From Candidatus Colicola equi (GTDB lineage Bacteria > Bacteroidota > Bacteroidia > Bacteroidales > Paludibacteraceae), in the NCBI GenBank assembly GCA_018066175.1, contig JAGHRV010000007.1, forward strand, positions 19,799-83,798: a stretch of DNA of 64,000 nt. Reading direction: 5' to 3'. Every line of letters begins with the position of its first letter. Within the stretch, counting starts at the first letter, position 1. Below, in pieces: positions 10,732 through 18,345 of this stretch. A program made the position numbers and the translations under genes. Below the pieces are notes generated by a model. The model searched no databases. It worked only from the letters and a program-made list of their open reading frames with translations, and was not told the DNA's origin.

Positions 10732-11685
10732 ATGGATATATCTGTTATTGTTCCGTTGTATAACGAGGCTGAGTCGCTGCCTAAATTGCATGAATGGATA
10801 GCTCGCGTGATGGCGGAGCATCACTTTTCGTATGAGGTCATTTTTGTGAATGATGGTTCTACGGATGATTCGTGGTCGGTGATTGAGCAACTGCATCAGT
10901 CTGATAAGGCGGTGCGTGGTATCTGTTTCCGCCGTAACTACGGTAAGTCCGCGGCGTTGCATTGCGGCTTTGCTGCGGCTATGGGTGATGTGGTGATTAC
11001 GATGGATGCGGACCTGCAGGATTCGCCGGACGAGATACCTGAGCTCTATCGTATGATTACCGAGGACGGTTTTGATCTGGTGAGTGGATGGAAGCAGAAG
11101 CGCTATGATAATCGCTTGACTAAGAACTTGCCTAGTAAGCTCTTTAACGCCACTGCGCGTCGCGTGACGGGTATTCAGCTGCATGATATGAACTGCGGAC
11201 TGAAGGCATATCGCAGGGAGGTGGTTAAGAATATAGAGGTCTTCTCGGAGATGCACCGGTATATACCGTATTTGGCTAAGAACGCCGGGTTTACTCGTAT
11301 TGGAGAGAAAGTGGTGCAGCATCGTAAGCGCGAGTTTGGTGCCAGTAAGTTCGGTCTCAATCGCTTCGTGAATGGCTACTTGGATCTGATGACTTTGTGG
11401 TTCCTCAATAAATTTGGTAAGCAGCCCATGCATTTCTTCGGATTGGTAGGCAGCCTGATGTTCTTCATCGGCTTTGTGGCTGTTTGTGTGGTAGCTGGCA
11501 TGAAACTCCATGCCCTATCCCATGGTGTACCTGCCATGCTGATTGGCACGAATCCGTATTTCCACATCGCCATCCTGATGATGATCCTCGGCTGTATGCT
11601 CTTCCTTGCCGGCTTCCTGGGCGAACTCATCCTCCGCAACTCCCCCAGCCGGAATGATTATCTAATCAAGCACCGGCTTGATTGA
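10732..11685 (+). CDS. Membrane-anchored family 2 glycosyltransferase (DPM1/GtrB-like)
   Basis: The GT2 domain begins at the start (MDISVIVPLYNEAESLP), with VNDGSTDDS, the DXD region TMDADLQDSPDEIP, and the acceptor-side segment SGWKQKRYD. Two C-terminal membrane helices (LVGSLMFFIGFVAVCVVAG and ILMMILGCMLFLAGFLGEL) place it in the class that transfers a sugar from a nucleotide donor to polyprenyl phosphate. The ATG at 10732 lies about 30 bases after the -7 box. Longer readings would begin inside the promoter. Confidence 0.9.
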   Translation: MDISVIVPLYNEAESLPKLHEWIARVMAEHHFSYEVIFVNDGSTDDSWSVIEQLHQSDKAVRGICFRRNYGKSAALHCGFAAAMGDVVITMDADLQDSPDEIPELYRMITEDGFDLVSGWKQKRYDNRLTKNLPSKLFNATARRVTGIQLHDMNCGLKAYRREVVKNIEVFSEMHRYIPYLAKNAGFTRIGEKVVQHRKREFGASKFGLNRFVNGYLDLMTLWFLNKFGKQPMHFFGLVGSLMFFIGFVAVCVVAGMKLHALSHGVPAMLIGTNPYFHIAILMMILGCMLFLAGFLGELILRNSPSRNDYLIKHRLD

Positions 11686-11700
11686 CGTTGACTAATTGTG

Positions 11701-11728
11701 CCCGCAGACTACACAGACTACGCAGAAA
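11701..11728 (+). repeat. Left copy of 28-bp inverted repeat flanking the GxxExxY gene
   Basis: This copy begins CCCGCAGACTACACAGAC. The reverse complement of 12478-12505 matches it at 26 of 28 positions. A related, more diverged copy lies at about 16983-17011. Confidence 0.75.
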
Positions 11729-11838
11729 ATATTTCTTATTAATTTATTGATTTTCTATTGTATCAGTAAGCAAGCTTCCTATCCAATATCAAACTCAATA
11801 AATAACCAGAGCTAAACGCTCTTACAACGTTATTACGT

Positions 11839-11887
11839 TGTTAATAAGAAAAGTGCGGAAGGCATTGTTAATAAGAAAGGCGCGGAA
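11839..11887 (+). repeat. Two imperfect 23-base direct repeats
   Basis: TTGTTAATAAGAAAAGTGCG and TTGTTAATAAGAAAGGCGCG lie in tandem with a 3-4 base spacer, each followed by GAA, just upstream of the GxxExxY gene. No gene is visible in the rest of 11686-11920. Confidence 0.55.
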
Positions 11888-11920
11888 TAATGAATTTAGG
11901 AAACAAGAGAAATAGGATGT

Positions 11921-12307
11921 ATGACATTGAATGATATCACATATAAGATACGTGGCGCAGCCTATACGGTGTATCGTAATTTAGGGCCTGGCCTATTGGA
12001 AAAAGTCTATCAGGAGGCACTCGCTTATGAATTACAGAAAGAAGGACTAAAAGTAGCTCGTGAGGTGATGGTTCCTATTGTATATGATGGTCATGCTTTA
12101 TCTTCGGATATGAAGTTGGATATATTGGTTGAGGATAGTATAATTGTAGAACTTAAGTCTGTAGAAGTACTATTACCTGTTCATAAGAAACAACTGCAAA
12201 CCTATCTTAAATTAACCAATCGCCAAGTCGGTTTATTGATAAACTTTAATGTGGCGCAAATGGATAACGATGCCATTGTCCGTTGTGTAAATGGATATAA
12301 AGAATAA
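11921..12307 (+). CDS. GxxExxY protein (PD-(D/E)XK-like fold)
   Basis: A 128-aa member of the GxxExxY family. The name motif is GPGLLEKVY (residues 22-30), and the predicted nuclease-like core is DMKLDILVEDSIIVELKSV (D, then ExK). The family is abundant in Bacteroidota and its function is not established. The gene lies alone between two inverted 28-bp repeats, which suggests a passenger in a small dispersed element. Confidence 0.88.
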   Translation: MTLNDITYKIRGAAYTVYRNLGPGLLEKVYQEALAYELQKEGLKVAREVMVPIVYDGHALSSDMKLDILVEDSIIVELKSVEVLLPVHKKQLQTYLKLTNRQVGLLINFNVAQMDNDAIVRCVNGYKE

Positions 12308-12361
12308 GGGAGACTTCAAAACTTCTCCGCTTTTCATATTAGCAACGTTCTCTGCGCTTTA

Positions 12362-12508
12362 TATTTATCGCTCCGTAGGAGCCTGAAGGCGTAAGACTTC
12401 TAATAGTTGTAAGTGTGGTGGGATGTTGGAAGTCTACTTACGAACAAACCAAACACGAACAACGAATAAATATAATCTTTCTGCGTAGTCTGCGAAGTCT
12501 GCGGGAAA
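12362..12508 (+). repeat. Dispersed ~147-bp intergenic repeat, copy A
   Basis: This matches copy B at 16866-17012 over its whole length, most strongly in GGTGGGATGTTGGAAGT and AACAAACCAAACACGAACAA. It holds a GCTCC/GGAGC hairpin near the left end and the right arm of the GxxExxY-flanking inverted repeat (12478-12505) at the right end. It ends 15 bases before tdh. Confidence 0.75.
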
Positions 12509-12523
12509 CCAAAAAATATAATT

Positions 12524-13549
12524 ATGAAAGCACTAGTTAAACGGTATGCTAAGCCGGGAATATGGATGGAAGATGTTCCGATGCCCGAAGTAGGCGTGAA
12601 CGACGTCCTCATCCGTGTTAAGAAAGCCGCCATTTGCGGCACGGACCTTCACATGTATAAATGGGACGATTGGGCACAGAGCCACTGCCGTCCGCCATAT
12701 ACGATGGGTCATGAGTTCGTGGGCGAGGTGGCCGAAGTGGGTCCCGGTGTCCGTTCCTTCCGTGTGGGCGAACGTGTGACGGCCGAAGGCCATATCGTTT
12801 GCGGTCATTGCCGCAACTGCCGCCGTGGTATGGGCCATGTGTGCGAAAATACCATCTCGGTGGGAATAATGGGTAAGGATGGCTGCTTTGCGGAGTATGT
12901 CACTATCCCTGAGTCTAATGTAGTCAAACTGCGTGACGAGATACCGGACGATTTCGCAGCCATCATGGATCCGTTTGGCAATGCTACGCATACGGCACTG
13001 GCTTTCCCATTACTGGGCGAAGATGTACTGATTACGGGGGCAGGATTGATTGGCACGATGGCTGCAGGTATCTGCCGCTATGCCGGAGCCAAGCATATCG
13101 TAGTCACGGATATCAATCCGCTGCGCTTGGATATAGCTAAACGCATGGGCGCTACGCTGACCGTGGATGGCAGCAAGGGCGAGACTGTTCAGGGCGCCAT
13201 GGATCAACTTGGCATACGAGGTTTTGATGTAGGATTGGAGATGTCCGGTGCACCGGCTGCTTTCAATGATATGGTGGCGCATATGTACAAGGGTTCTAAT
13301 ATAGCTCAGTTGGGTATCCTGCCGTCTAATACGCAGGTTAACTGGTCGGATGTGATCTTCAATGCCCTCACTATCAAGGGCATCACCGGCCGCCGTATGT
13401 GGGAGACCTGGTACCAGATGGAGCAGATGCTGCTGGGAGGGTTGGACCTCAGTCCGGTTATCACCCATTGCTTCCGCTTTGATGACTTCCAAAAGGGCTT
13501 TGATGTCATGGTTTCCGGCCAATGCGGCAAAGTCCTCCTTGAGTGGTAA
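12524..13549 (+). CDS. tdh: L-threonine 3-dehydrogenase
   Basis: A zinc-dependent medium-chain dehydrogenase oxidising L-threonine to 2-amino-3-ketobutyrate with NAD+. At 341 aa it has the exact family length. Features that set Tdh apart from other alcohol dehydrogenases are present: a start of the form MKALVKRYAKPGIWMEDVP, AAICGTDLHMYKWDDWAQ, the GHEFVGEV catalytic region, the four-Cys structural zinc loop GHIVCGHCRNCRRGMGHVC, DPFGNATHTAL, and the Rossmann motif ITGAGLIGTMAAG. No kbl (the usual partner) is adjacent. It stands alone after repeat copy A. Confidence 0.93.
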   Translation: MKALVKRYAKPGIWMEDVPMPEVGVNDVLIRVKKAAICGTDLHMYKWDDWAQSHCRPPYTMGHEFVGEVAEVGPGVRSFRVGERVTAEGHIVCGHCRNCRRGMGHVCENTISVGIMGKDGCFAEYVTIPESNVVKLRDEIPDDFAAIMDPFGNATHTALAFPLLGEDVLITGAGLIGTMAAGICRYAGAKHIVVTDINPLRLDIAKRMGATLTVDGSKGETVQGAMDQLGIRGFDVGLEMSGAPAAFNDMVAHMYKGSNIAQLGILPSNTQVNWSDVIFNALTIKGITGRRMWETWYQMEQMLLGGLDLSPVITHCFRFDDFQKGFDVMVSGQCGKVLLEW

Positions 13550-13556
13550 AAAAGAA

Positions 13557-14804
13557 ATGAATTGTAGATTTATATATATATTATTGATAACATGCTGTGC
13601 CGGCACTACGTTCGCGCGTCCGGTCGTGGTGCGCGATAGTGCTCGCTCTACGGAACCTGTGGTTATTACAGAATCTTTTGTCTCCGCTCAATCCGGAATG
13701 GGGTATGGCGATAAATCCTATACCGGCGCAATAACATGGCAACTGAAAAACGGTAAGGTGGATAAGATCTATTCTATGTTTGGTTCGGACAATACCTGTG
13801 CCATTTTGGAGGGTACTGATAAGTTCATTGTTCAGGAAGCATCCTCATTAACGTCTGAGAAAATACAAGGACTGCGAGAGGTGCGTTGTAAGATGAAACG
13901 CAGTGTTTCTGCCGTTAGCATGGCCATTTATATTTCTGCGGACCAAACCAAATGGATGGATATTACGAATAAGTATTCTATTGCGCTTACTTGGGACAAA
14001 GGAACTATGACTTGTTCCAAAAGTGAAATGAATGAACTCTATATACCTACGTCGGCTTCTCCTACTTATACTTTCTCTATCGCTTTACCTCGCGATACGG
14101 ATGTTTATGTGCGATGGATAATGTATAATGGTAATGGTAAGTATGCATTCATTGACGATGTGGAGTTAGTTACCCATCCATGGGTTTATTCGCAGCACGA
14201 GGAAGAGATTCCTGATTATACACGTTCCACCGATGCTGACCATCAGATTGGTATTGTATGTTGGCCGCAAGCGGTGCATAAGGATGACTATGCAGGTGCT
14301 ACCTTCTATGAAGTGGCATATCGAGTAGGAACGGCTGATCAGCCTACGGATTTTGTGGTGTCAGAGGTGGAAGATTTGGAGGCAGGTATACCGTATATCT
14401 ATATTGCATCGGGCAGTGCCATTACGGCTGACGGAAATGGAGAGTCTGTGACTACGGCGCAACATCGTAATGGACTGTATGGAGCATTAACTAAGATAGA
14501 GAATTCAGAGATGTTAGGTAATAAATGGGTTTTGTTCCAAAATGAGTTATGGCAGATAGCTCCAACTTCTACCGCCTCTATCAAGGCCAATAGTGGATAT
14601 ATAGATATGACGGAGGTGCCGGAGGAAAACACTTTTACTCCTGTGTCCGGTCGCCAGTACCGCAGTTTAAGCGGGCGTGGCATTGTTACAGCTGAACGTA
14701 AGATTATGGCATCAATGAATAGAAACAAAGTGCTCTTAGATGGTGAATTAGTCATCATCAAAGATGGTCAACGATATGATATATTAGGGAGGAACCGAAG
14801 ATGA
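13557..14804 (+). CDS. Exported protein of unknown function
   Basis: A 415-aa protein with a clear signal peptide (FIYILLITCCAGTTFA, cleavage near residue 21). The body looks like beta-rich extracellular modules, with segments such as DTDVYVRWIMYNGNGKYAFIDDVEL that recall jelly-roll carbohydrate-binding domains. The C-terminal tail GELVIIKDGQRYDILGRNRR resembles short tails common on Bacteroidales exported proteins. No catalytic motif is recognised. The ATG at 13557, 7 bases after tdh, is chosen because it starts the signal peptide. A longer in-frame reading would overlap tdh by nearly 190 bases. Confidence 0.75.
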   Translation: MNCRFIYILLITCCAGTTFARPVVVRDSARSTEPVVITESFVSAQSGMGYGDKSYTGAITWQLKNGKVDKIYSMFGSDNTCAILEGTDKFIVQEASSLTSEKIQGLREVRCKMKRSVSAVSMAIYISADQTKWMDITNKYSIALTWDKGTMTCSKSEMNELYIPTSASPTYTFSIALPRDTDVYVRWIMYNGNGKYAFIDDVELVTHPWVYSQHEEEIPDYTRSTDADHQIGIVCWPQAVHKDDYAGATFYEVAYRVGTADQPTDFVVSEVEDLEAGIPYIYIASGSAITADGNGESVTTAQHRNGLYGALTKIENSEMLGNKWVLFQNELWQIAPTSTASIKANSGYIDMTEVPEENTFTPVSGRQYRSLSGRGIVTAERKIMASMNRNKVLLDGELVIIKDGQRYDILGRNRR

Positions 14805-14932
14805 AAATATATACTATTCCCCAAACGCACATAGCGCATGTTTGCTCAATGACCCTGTTAACCTCCAGTGCCCCCACTCAAGCCAATATCCCTATCCATG
14901 CTGGAAAACAATTATATGGAGGAGAATATTAG
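14801..14932 (+). CDS. Small 43-aa ORF
   Basis: It starts with an ATGA overlap with the exported-protein stop and reads MKIYTIPQTHIAHVCSM and onward to IHAGKQLYGGEY. The pattern (MKxYxxP, a hydrophobic stretch, then LLTSSAP) resembles many tiny uncharacterised Bacteroidales ORFs of the MKKYxxPxxxV type. The tight coupling supports translation, but there is no functional evidence. Confidence 0.5.
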   Translation: MKIYTIPQTHIAHVCSMTLLTSSAPTQANIPIHAGKQLYGGEY

Positions 14933-14954
14933 TTAATGGTAAAAATCAAAATTA

Positions 14955-14986
14955 TTTGCAAATCTCAAAAATAATTTGTATCTTTG
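14955..14986 (+). promoter_or_regulatory. Promoter of the DUF488 module (duplicated sequence, copy 1)
   Basis: TTTG (14955-14958), a 20-base spacer with AAATCTCAAAAATAA, then TATCTTTG (14979-14986). The 37 bases 14951-14987 differ from 16811-16847 at a single position. Confidence 0.8.
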
Positions 14987-15025
14987 CACGCAAATTTATA
15001 ATTGCAATAAGATATAGACAGAATA

Positions 15026-15928
15026 ATGCTGTATTATCGTAGAAAAATATTACTTGCGCTTTTAGAAATGTTTGGTGGTAAACTATCTGCCATTCAACTC
15101 CAGAAGTACTTGTTCTTGTTTACTCGTAACCAAATGACAAGAGCGTTTAGTTTTGTCCCATACAAGTATGGCTGTTTCTCTTTCCAAGCTAATCAGGATA
15201 TGACCACGTTAGGGACGTATGGTTATGTTGAAGAATGTGACAATGGCTATGTGTTAAAGAATCATGGCAATTATCTTGCGCAATTAGATATGTTTGACCA
15301 ACAACTTATGAGAAATATCTACGATGAGTTTGGACAGATGTCTCAGAATGAACTTGTTAGACATATCTACGTTAAATATCCTTTTTACGCAATCAATAGT
15401 ACGATTGCTTCTACACTTTTGTCACCCGACGAAATGGAAAAGGTGAACGCTCAACGTCCTCGTAAAAGTGGCAGAAAGTTATTTACTATAGGTTATGAAG
15501 GTGTAACCTTGGAGGATTATCTAAAACGTCTATTACTGGAGGATGTACATGTGTTATGTGATGTGCGTAAAAATGCTTTTAGTCAAAAATATGGTTTCAA
15601 TAAATCGCAGTTGGAAAATGCGTGTAAGAGTGTTGGAATCCGTTATGTACATGTACCGGATTTAGGAATAGAATCTGATAAACGACAAGACCTTCGCTCT
15701 CAGCATGATTATGATATCCTTTTTGCGGAATATGATAGAACCATCATTCCGCAAAATCAGCAAGCCTTGCGCTATGTGTACGATTTGATACTAAAGGAAG
15801 AACGTGTGGCTTTGACTTGTTTTGAAAAAGACCCCAAACAGTGTCACCGCTCGCGTGTAGCGAAAGCTCTAATGGATATGGCAAATAACCAATATACATC
15901 AAATAATATTGTTTTTAATGTGAAATGA
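15026..15928 (+). CDS. DUF488-domain protein with extra N-terminal domain
   Basis: A 300-aa protein. The C-terminal half (about residues 150-285) is a DUF488 domain: FTIGYEGVTLEDYLKRLL, DVRKNAFSQKYGFNKSQL, and CFEKDPKQCHRSRVAKAL with the conserved Cys-His-Arg. The N-terminal ~140 residues (LLEMFGGKLSAIQLQKYLFL) resemble the start of small helical antitoxin- or SocA-like domains, but the match is weak. Function is unknown. DUF488 proteins have been seen near DNA-modification and defence genes. It has its own promoter and is followed one base later by a second gene. Confidence 0.75.
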   Translation: MLYYRRKILLALLEMFGGKLSAIQLQKYLFLFTRNQMTRAFSFVPYKYGCFSFQANQDMTTLGTYGYVEECDNGYVLKNHGNYLAQLDMFDQQLMRNIYDEFGQMSQNELVRHIYVKYPFYAINSTIASTLLSPDEMEKVNAQRPRKSGRKLFTIGYEGVTLEDYLKRLLLEDVHVLCDVRKNAFSQKYGFNKSQLENACKSVGIRYVHVPDLGIESDKRQDLRSQHDYDILFAEYDRTIIPQNQQALRYVYDLILKEERVALTCFEKDPKQCHRSRVAKALMDMANNQYTSNNIVFNVK

Positions 15929-15929
15929 T

Positions 15930-16760
15930 ATGGCATTAATGAATGTCCTAATAGCAGTAAAAACGTATCCAACTCTTTCTGCTGAATACGATGAGTTAGT
16001 TTGTACGGCGGGCTTCTTGGAAGATGGTTCGTGGATACGAATTTATCCTATCCCATTCCGTAAATTGGCTGATGACTCTCAATATCACAAATGGCAATGG
16101 GTTACGATTGATTTAGTGAAAAACACAAAGGATTTGCGCAATGAAAGTTATCGCCCTGTGGATATTGATAAGCCTATTCAATTAGGACCGGTTGTGCCTT
16201 CCAAAAGCAATTGGGCATATCGTAAACCATATGTTTTGCATGAGGTTTACACCAATATGGAAGAACTGATTGCAGAAGCGCAACGTCCTCCATATAAATC
16301 GTTAGCGGTTGTTAAGCCAACACAAGTTAAGGATTTTATTTGGGAAGAGGTAGATCGTGATTGGAATCCCGAAAAATTGAAGGCTGTTTATGCTAATCAA
16401 ATGCAAGGTAATTTGTTCCAACAAGAAGATGAGCGAGTGGCTTTCACAGTCGCTAAGAAATTGCCATATAAATTTTCCTACGTCTTTACCACAGAGGATG
16501 GTAAGGAACGAACTCTTATGATTGAAGATTGGGAATTAGGTATGCTCTATTGGAATTGTCTTGAAGCAGCTAATGGTGATGAACAGATAGCTTGCCAGAA
16601 GGTGAGAGAACGTTATTTTGATATAATGACAAAGGATACCGATTTTTATTTCTTAATGGGCACAACTTTGAGTCATCACATAGGTTCACCTAACCCCTTC
16701 ATCATTATTGGAACATTCTATCCTAAACACGAAGACCTAGAATTGCCATTGTTTGAATAA
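15930..16760 (+). CDS. Conserved hypothetical protein paired with DUF488 gene
   Basis: A 276-aa cytoplasmic protein without signal peptide or membrane helix. The N-terminus (MNVLIAVKTYPTLSAEYDELVCTAGFLEDGSWIRIYPIPFR) looks like a beta-rich fold. Aromatic-rich segments FIWEEVDRDWNP and LMIEDWELGMLYWNC follow, and the end is HHIGSPNPFIIIGTFYPK. I do not recognise a named family. The 1-base spacing to the DUF488 gene implies translational coupling and joint function. No catalytic motif is seen. Confidence 0.7.
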   Translation: MALMNVLIAVKTYPTLSAEYDELVCTAGFLEDGSWIRIYPIPFRKLADDSQYHKWQWVTIDLVKNTKDLRNESYRPVDIDKPIQLGPVVPSKSNWAYRKPYVLHEVYTNMEELIAEAQRPPYKSLAVVKPTQVKDFIWEEVDRDWNPEKLKAVYANQMQGNLFQQEDERVAFTVAKKLPYKFSYVFTTEDGKERTLMIEDWELGMLYWNCLEAANGDEQIACQKVRERYFDIMTKDTDFYFLMGTTLSHHIGSPNPFIIIGTFYPKHEDLELPLFE

Positions 16761-16814
16761 ACCTCACCTCCCAACGCTATGGCGAGGAAGAAATGCAACA
16801 AATAATAAGAATTA

Positions 16815-16846
16815 TTTGCAAATCTCAAAAATAATTTGTACCTTTG
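16815..16846 (+). promoter_or_regulatory. Promoter upstream of wzt (duplicated sequence, copy 2)
   Basis: TTTG (16815-16818) and TACCTTTG (16839-16846) with a 20-base spacer. It is nearly identical to the promoter at 14955. It would drive the glycan operon with a leader of about 200 bases that contains dispersed repeat copy B. Confidence 0.75.
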
Positions 16847-16865
16847 CAGCGCAAAAATAAAAAAA

Positions 16866-17012
16866 TATTTATAGCTCCAATAGGAGCAAGAAGGCATGGC
16901 CTTCGGTTAGTTGTACGTGTGGTGGGATGTTGGAAGTTTACTTATGAACAAACCAAACACGAACAACGGATAAATATATAAGTCTGCGTCTTTCTGCAAA
17001 ATCCGCGGGAGA
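16866..17012 (+). repeat. Dispersed ~147-bp intergenic repeat, copy B
   Basis: Homologous to copy A at 12362-12508. It contains GCTCCAATAGGAGC (hairpin), a GGTGGGATGTTGGAAGT core, and a degenerate copy of the GxxExxY-flanking repeat at its right end. It ends 35 bases before wzt. No gene is visible in 16761-17047. Confidence 0.75.
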
Positions 17013-17047
17013 CAAAAGAAAAATAAGTATAAAAAAACAAAAAGATA

Positions 17048-18319
17048 ATGAACGCAATTGAATTTGATCATGTAAGTAAACAATACCGCTTAGGTCTAGT
17101 CTCTACCAAGACCCTTAGCCACGATATCCGCCGCTTCTGGATTACCAATATCCTTGGCAAGGAGGACCCTTACCTCAAGATTGGTGAAACCAACGACCGC
17201 GCCAGCAAGGGCTCGTCCGAGTATGTCTGGGCGCTGCGCGACATCAATTTTAATGTCGAGCAGGGCGATGTAGTAGGTATCATTGGTAAGAACGGTGCCG
17301 GTAAGAGTACGTTGCTCAAGCTCCTTAGCCGCGTCACGGGTCCCACTACGGGTCAGATTCGTGCCCATGGCCGTATCGGTTCACTCTTGGAGGTCGGAAC
17401 GGGCTTCCATCAGGAGATGACCGGCCGCGAGAATATCTTCATGAACGGAGCTATCTTAGGTATGTCTCGTGCCGAGATTCAATCTAAGTTAGATGAGATT
17501 GTGGACTTCAGTGGCTGCGAACGCTATATCGATACGCCGGTTAAGCGTTACTCATCCGGTATGATGGTGCGTCTGGGCTTTGCCGTAGCGGCCCACCTCG
17601 ACCCCGAGATCCTTGTGGTAGATGAAGTCCTCGCAGTAGGCGATGCCGAGTTCCAAAAGAAAGCCATCGGAAAGATGCAACAAGTCTCCCAAGGGGAAGG
17701 TAGAACGGTCCTCTTTGTGAGCCATAATATGGGTAGCATTCGCCGTTTATGTAAGCGTGGTGTCATGCTTGAGAATGGCATGGTCAAAAAGGATGGTTTA
17801 ATCAACGAGGTGGTTGATTATTACTTGCAAGCATCTTTACAAGGTCTTGGCTCCGTTTGGACCAAGCCGAAGGATAGCAGTAAGGCTTTTCAATGCTATT
17901 CGGTAGAATTACTATCGGAGAATGGTACACCAAAGGATGTCTTCATGTGCGATGAAAACATTACTTTGCGTATGAAGGTGATTAAGAATAAGCAATTTAA
18001 TGACTTATTTGGCTACGTCCAAATATCTAAAGGAGATGGTGTAGTAGCGTGGGAGTTTGATAGTAATGACTTGATTATGAATAAACTGAATGACCTACCT
18101 ATGGGTGAATCTACGATTGATGTTACGCTTCCTAAGCGCACTTTAGGCCATGGGCAGTACTCCATTTATCTCAGTTTCACCAGTCGTACTAATTTTACAG
18201 GAGAGAATGCGGATGTTCCCAGTGATGTATGTAAATTCACCATCACGGATGAGCAAACGCTGCGTGGCAATAATCGTAATGGTATGTTTAGTACCTTGAC
18301 CGATTGGCAGATTAAATAA
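17048..18319 (+). CDS. wzt: Wzt-type ABC transporter ATPase for polysaccharide export
   Basis: A 423-aa ATP-binding subunit of the ABC export route for O-antigen or capsule chains. Walker A GKNGAGKST (about residues 80-88), the signature YSSGMMVRL (about 168-176), Walker B EILVVDEVLAVGD (about 187-199) and the switch His in LFVSHN are intact. A C-terminal ~170-residue beta-sandwich-like extension (from about 250) resembles the Wzt C-terminal domain that recognises the glycan end. No Wzm permease lies next to it or elsewhere in this window, which is unusual. It opens the glycan cluster. Confidence 0.9.
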   Translation: MNAIEFDHVSKQYRLGLVSTKTLSHDIRRFWITNILGKEDPYLKIGETNDRASKGSSEYVWALRDINFNVEQGDVVGIIGKNGAGKSTLLKLLSRVTGPTTGQIRAHGRIGSLLEVGTGFHQEMTGRENIFMNGAILGMSRAEIQSKLDEIVDFSGCERYIDTPVKRYSSGMMVRLGFAVAAHLDPEILVVDEVLAVGDAEFQKKAIGKMQQVSQGEGRTVLFVSHNMGSIRRLCKRGVMLENGMVKKDGLINEVVDYYLQASLQGLGSVWTKPKDSSKAFQCYSVELLSENGTPKDVFMCDENITLRMKVIKNKQFNDLFGYVQISKGDGVVAWEFDSNDLIMNKLNDLPMGESTIDVTLPKRTLGHGQYSIYLSFTSRTNFTGENADVPSDVCKFTITDEQTLRGNNRNGMFSTLTDWQIK

Positions 18320-18345
18320 CCTTTGAATTTATAAAATCTAAAGAT

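Noticed and set aside
13362..13556. Longer N-terminus for the exported protein
   Set aside because: This extension overlaps tdh in another frame. The signal peptide starts at 13557.
13010..13606. Minus-strand ORF of 198 codons
   Set aside because: Antisense to tdh, with no motif and no promoter.
17013..17047. Invertible promoter as in Bacteroides capsule loci
   Set aside because: No inverted repeat pair flanks a promoter here, and no UpxY/UpxZ genes or tyrosine recombinase are present.
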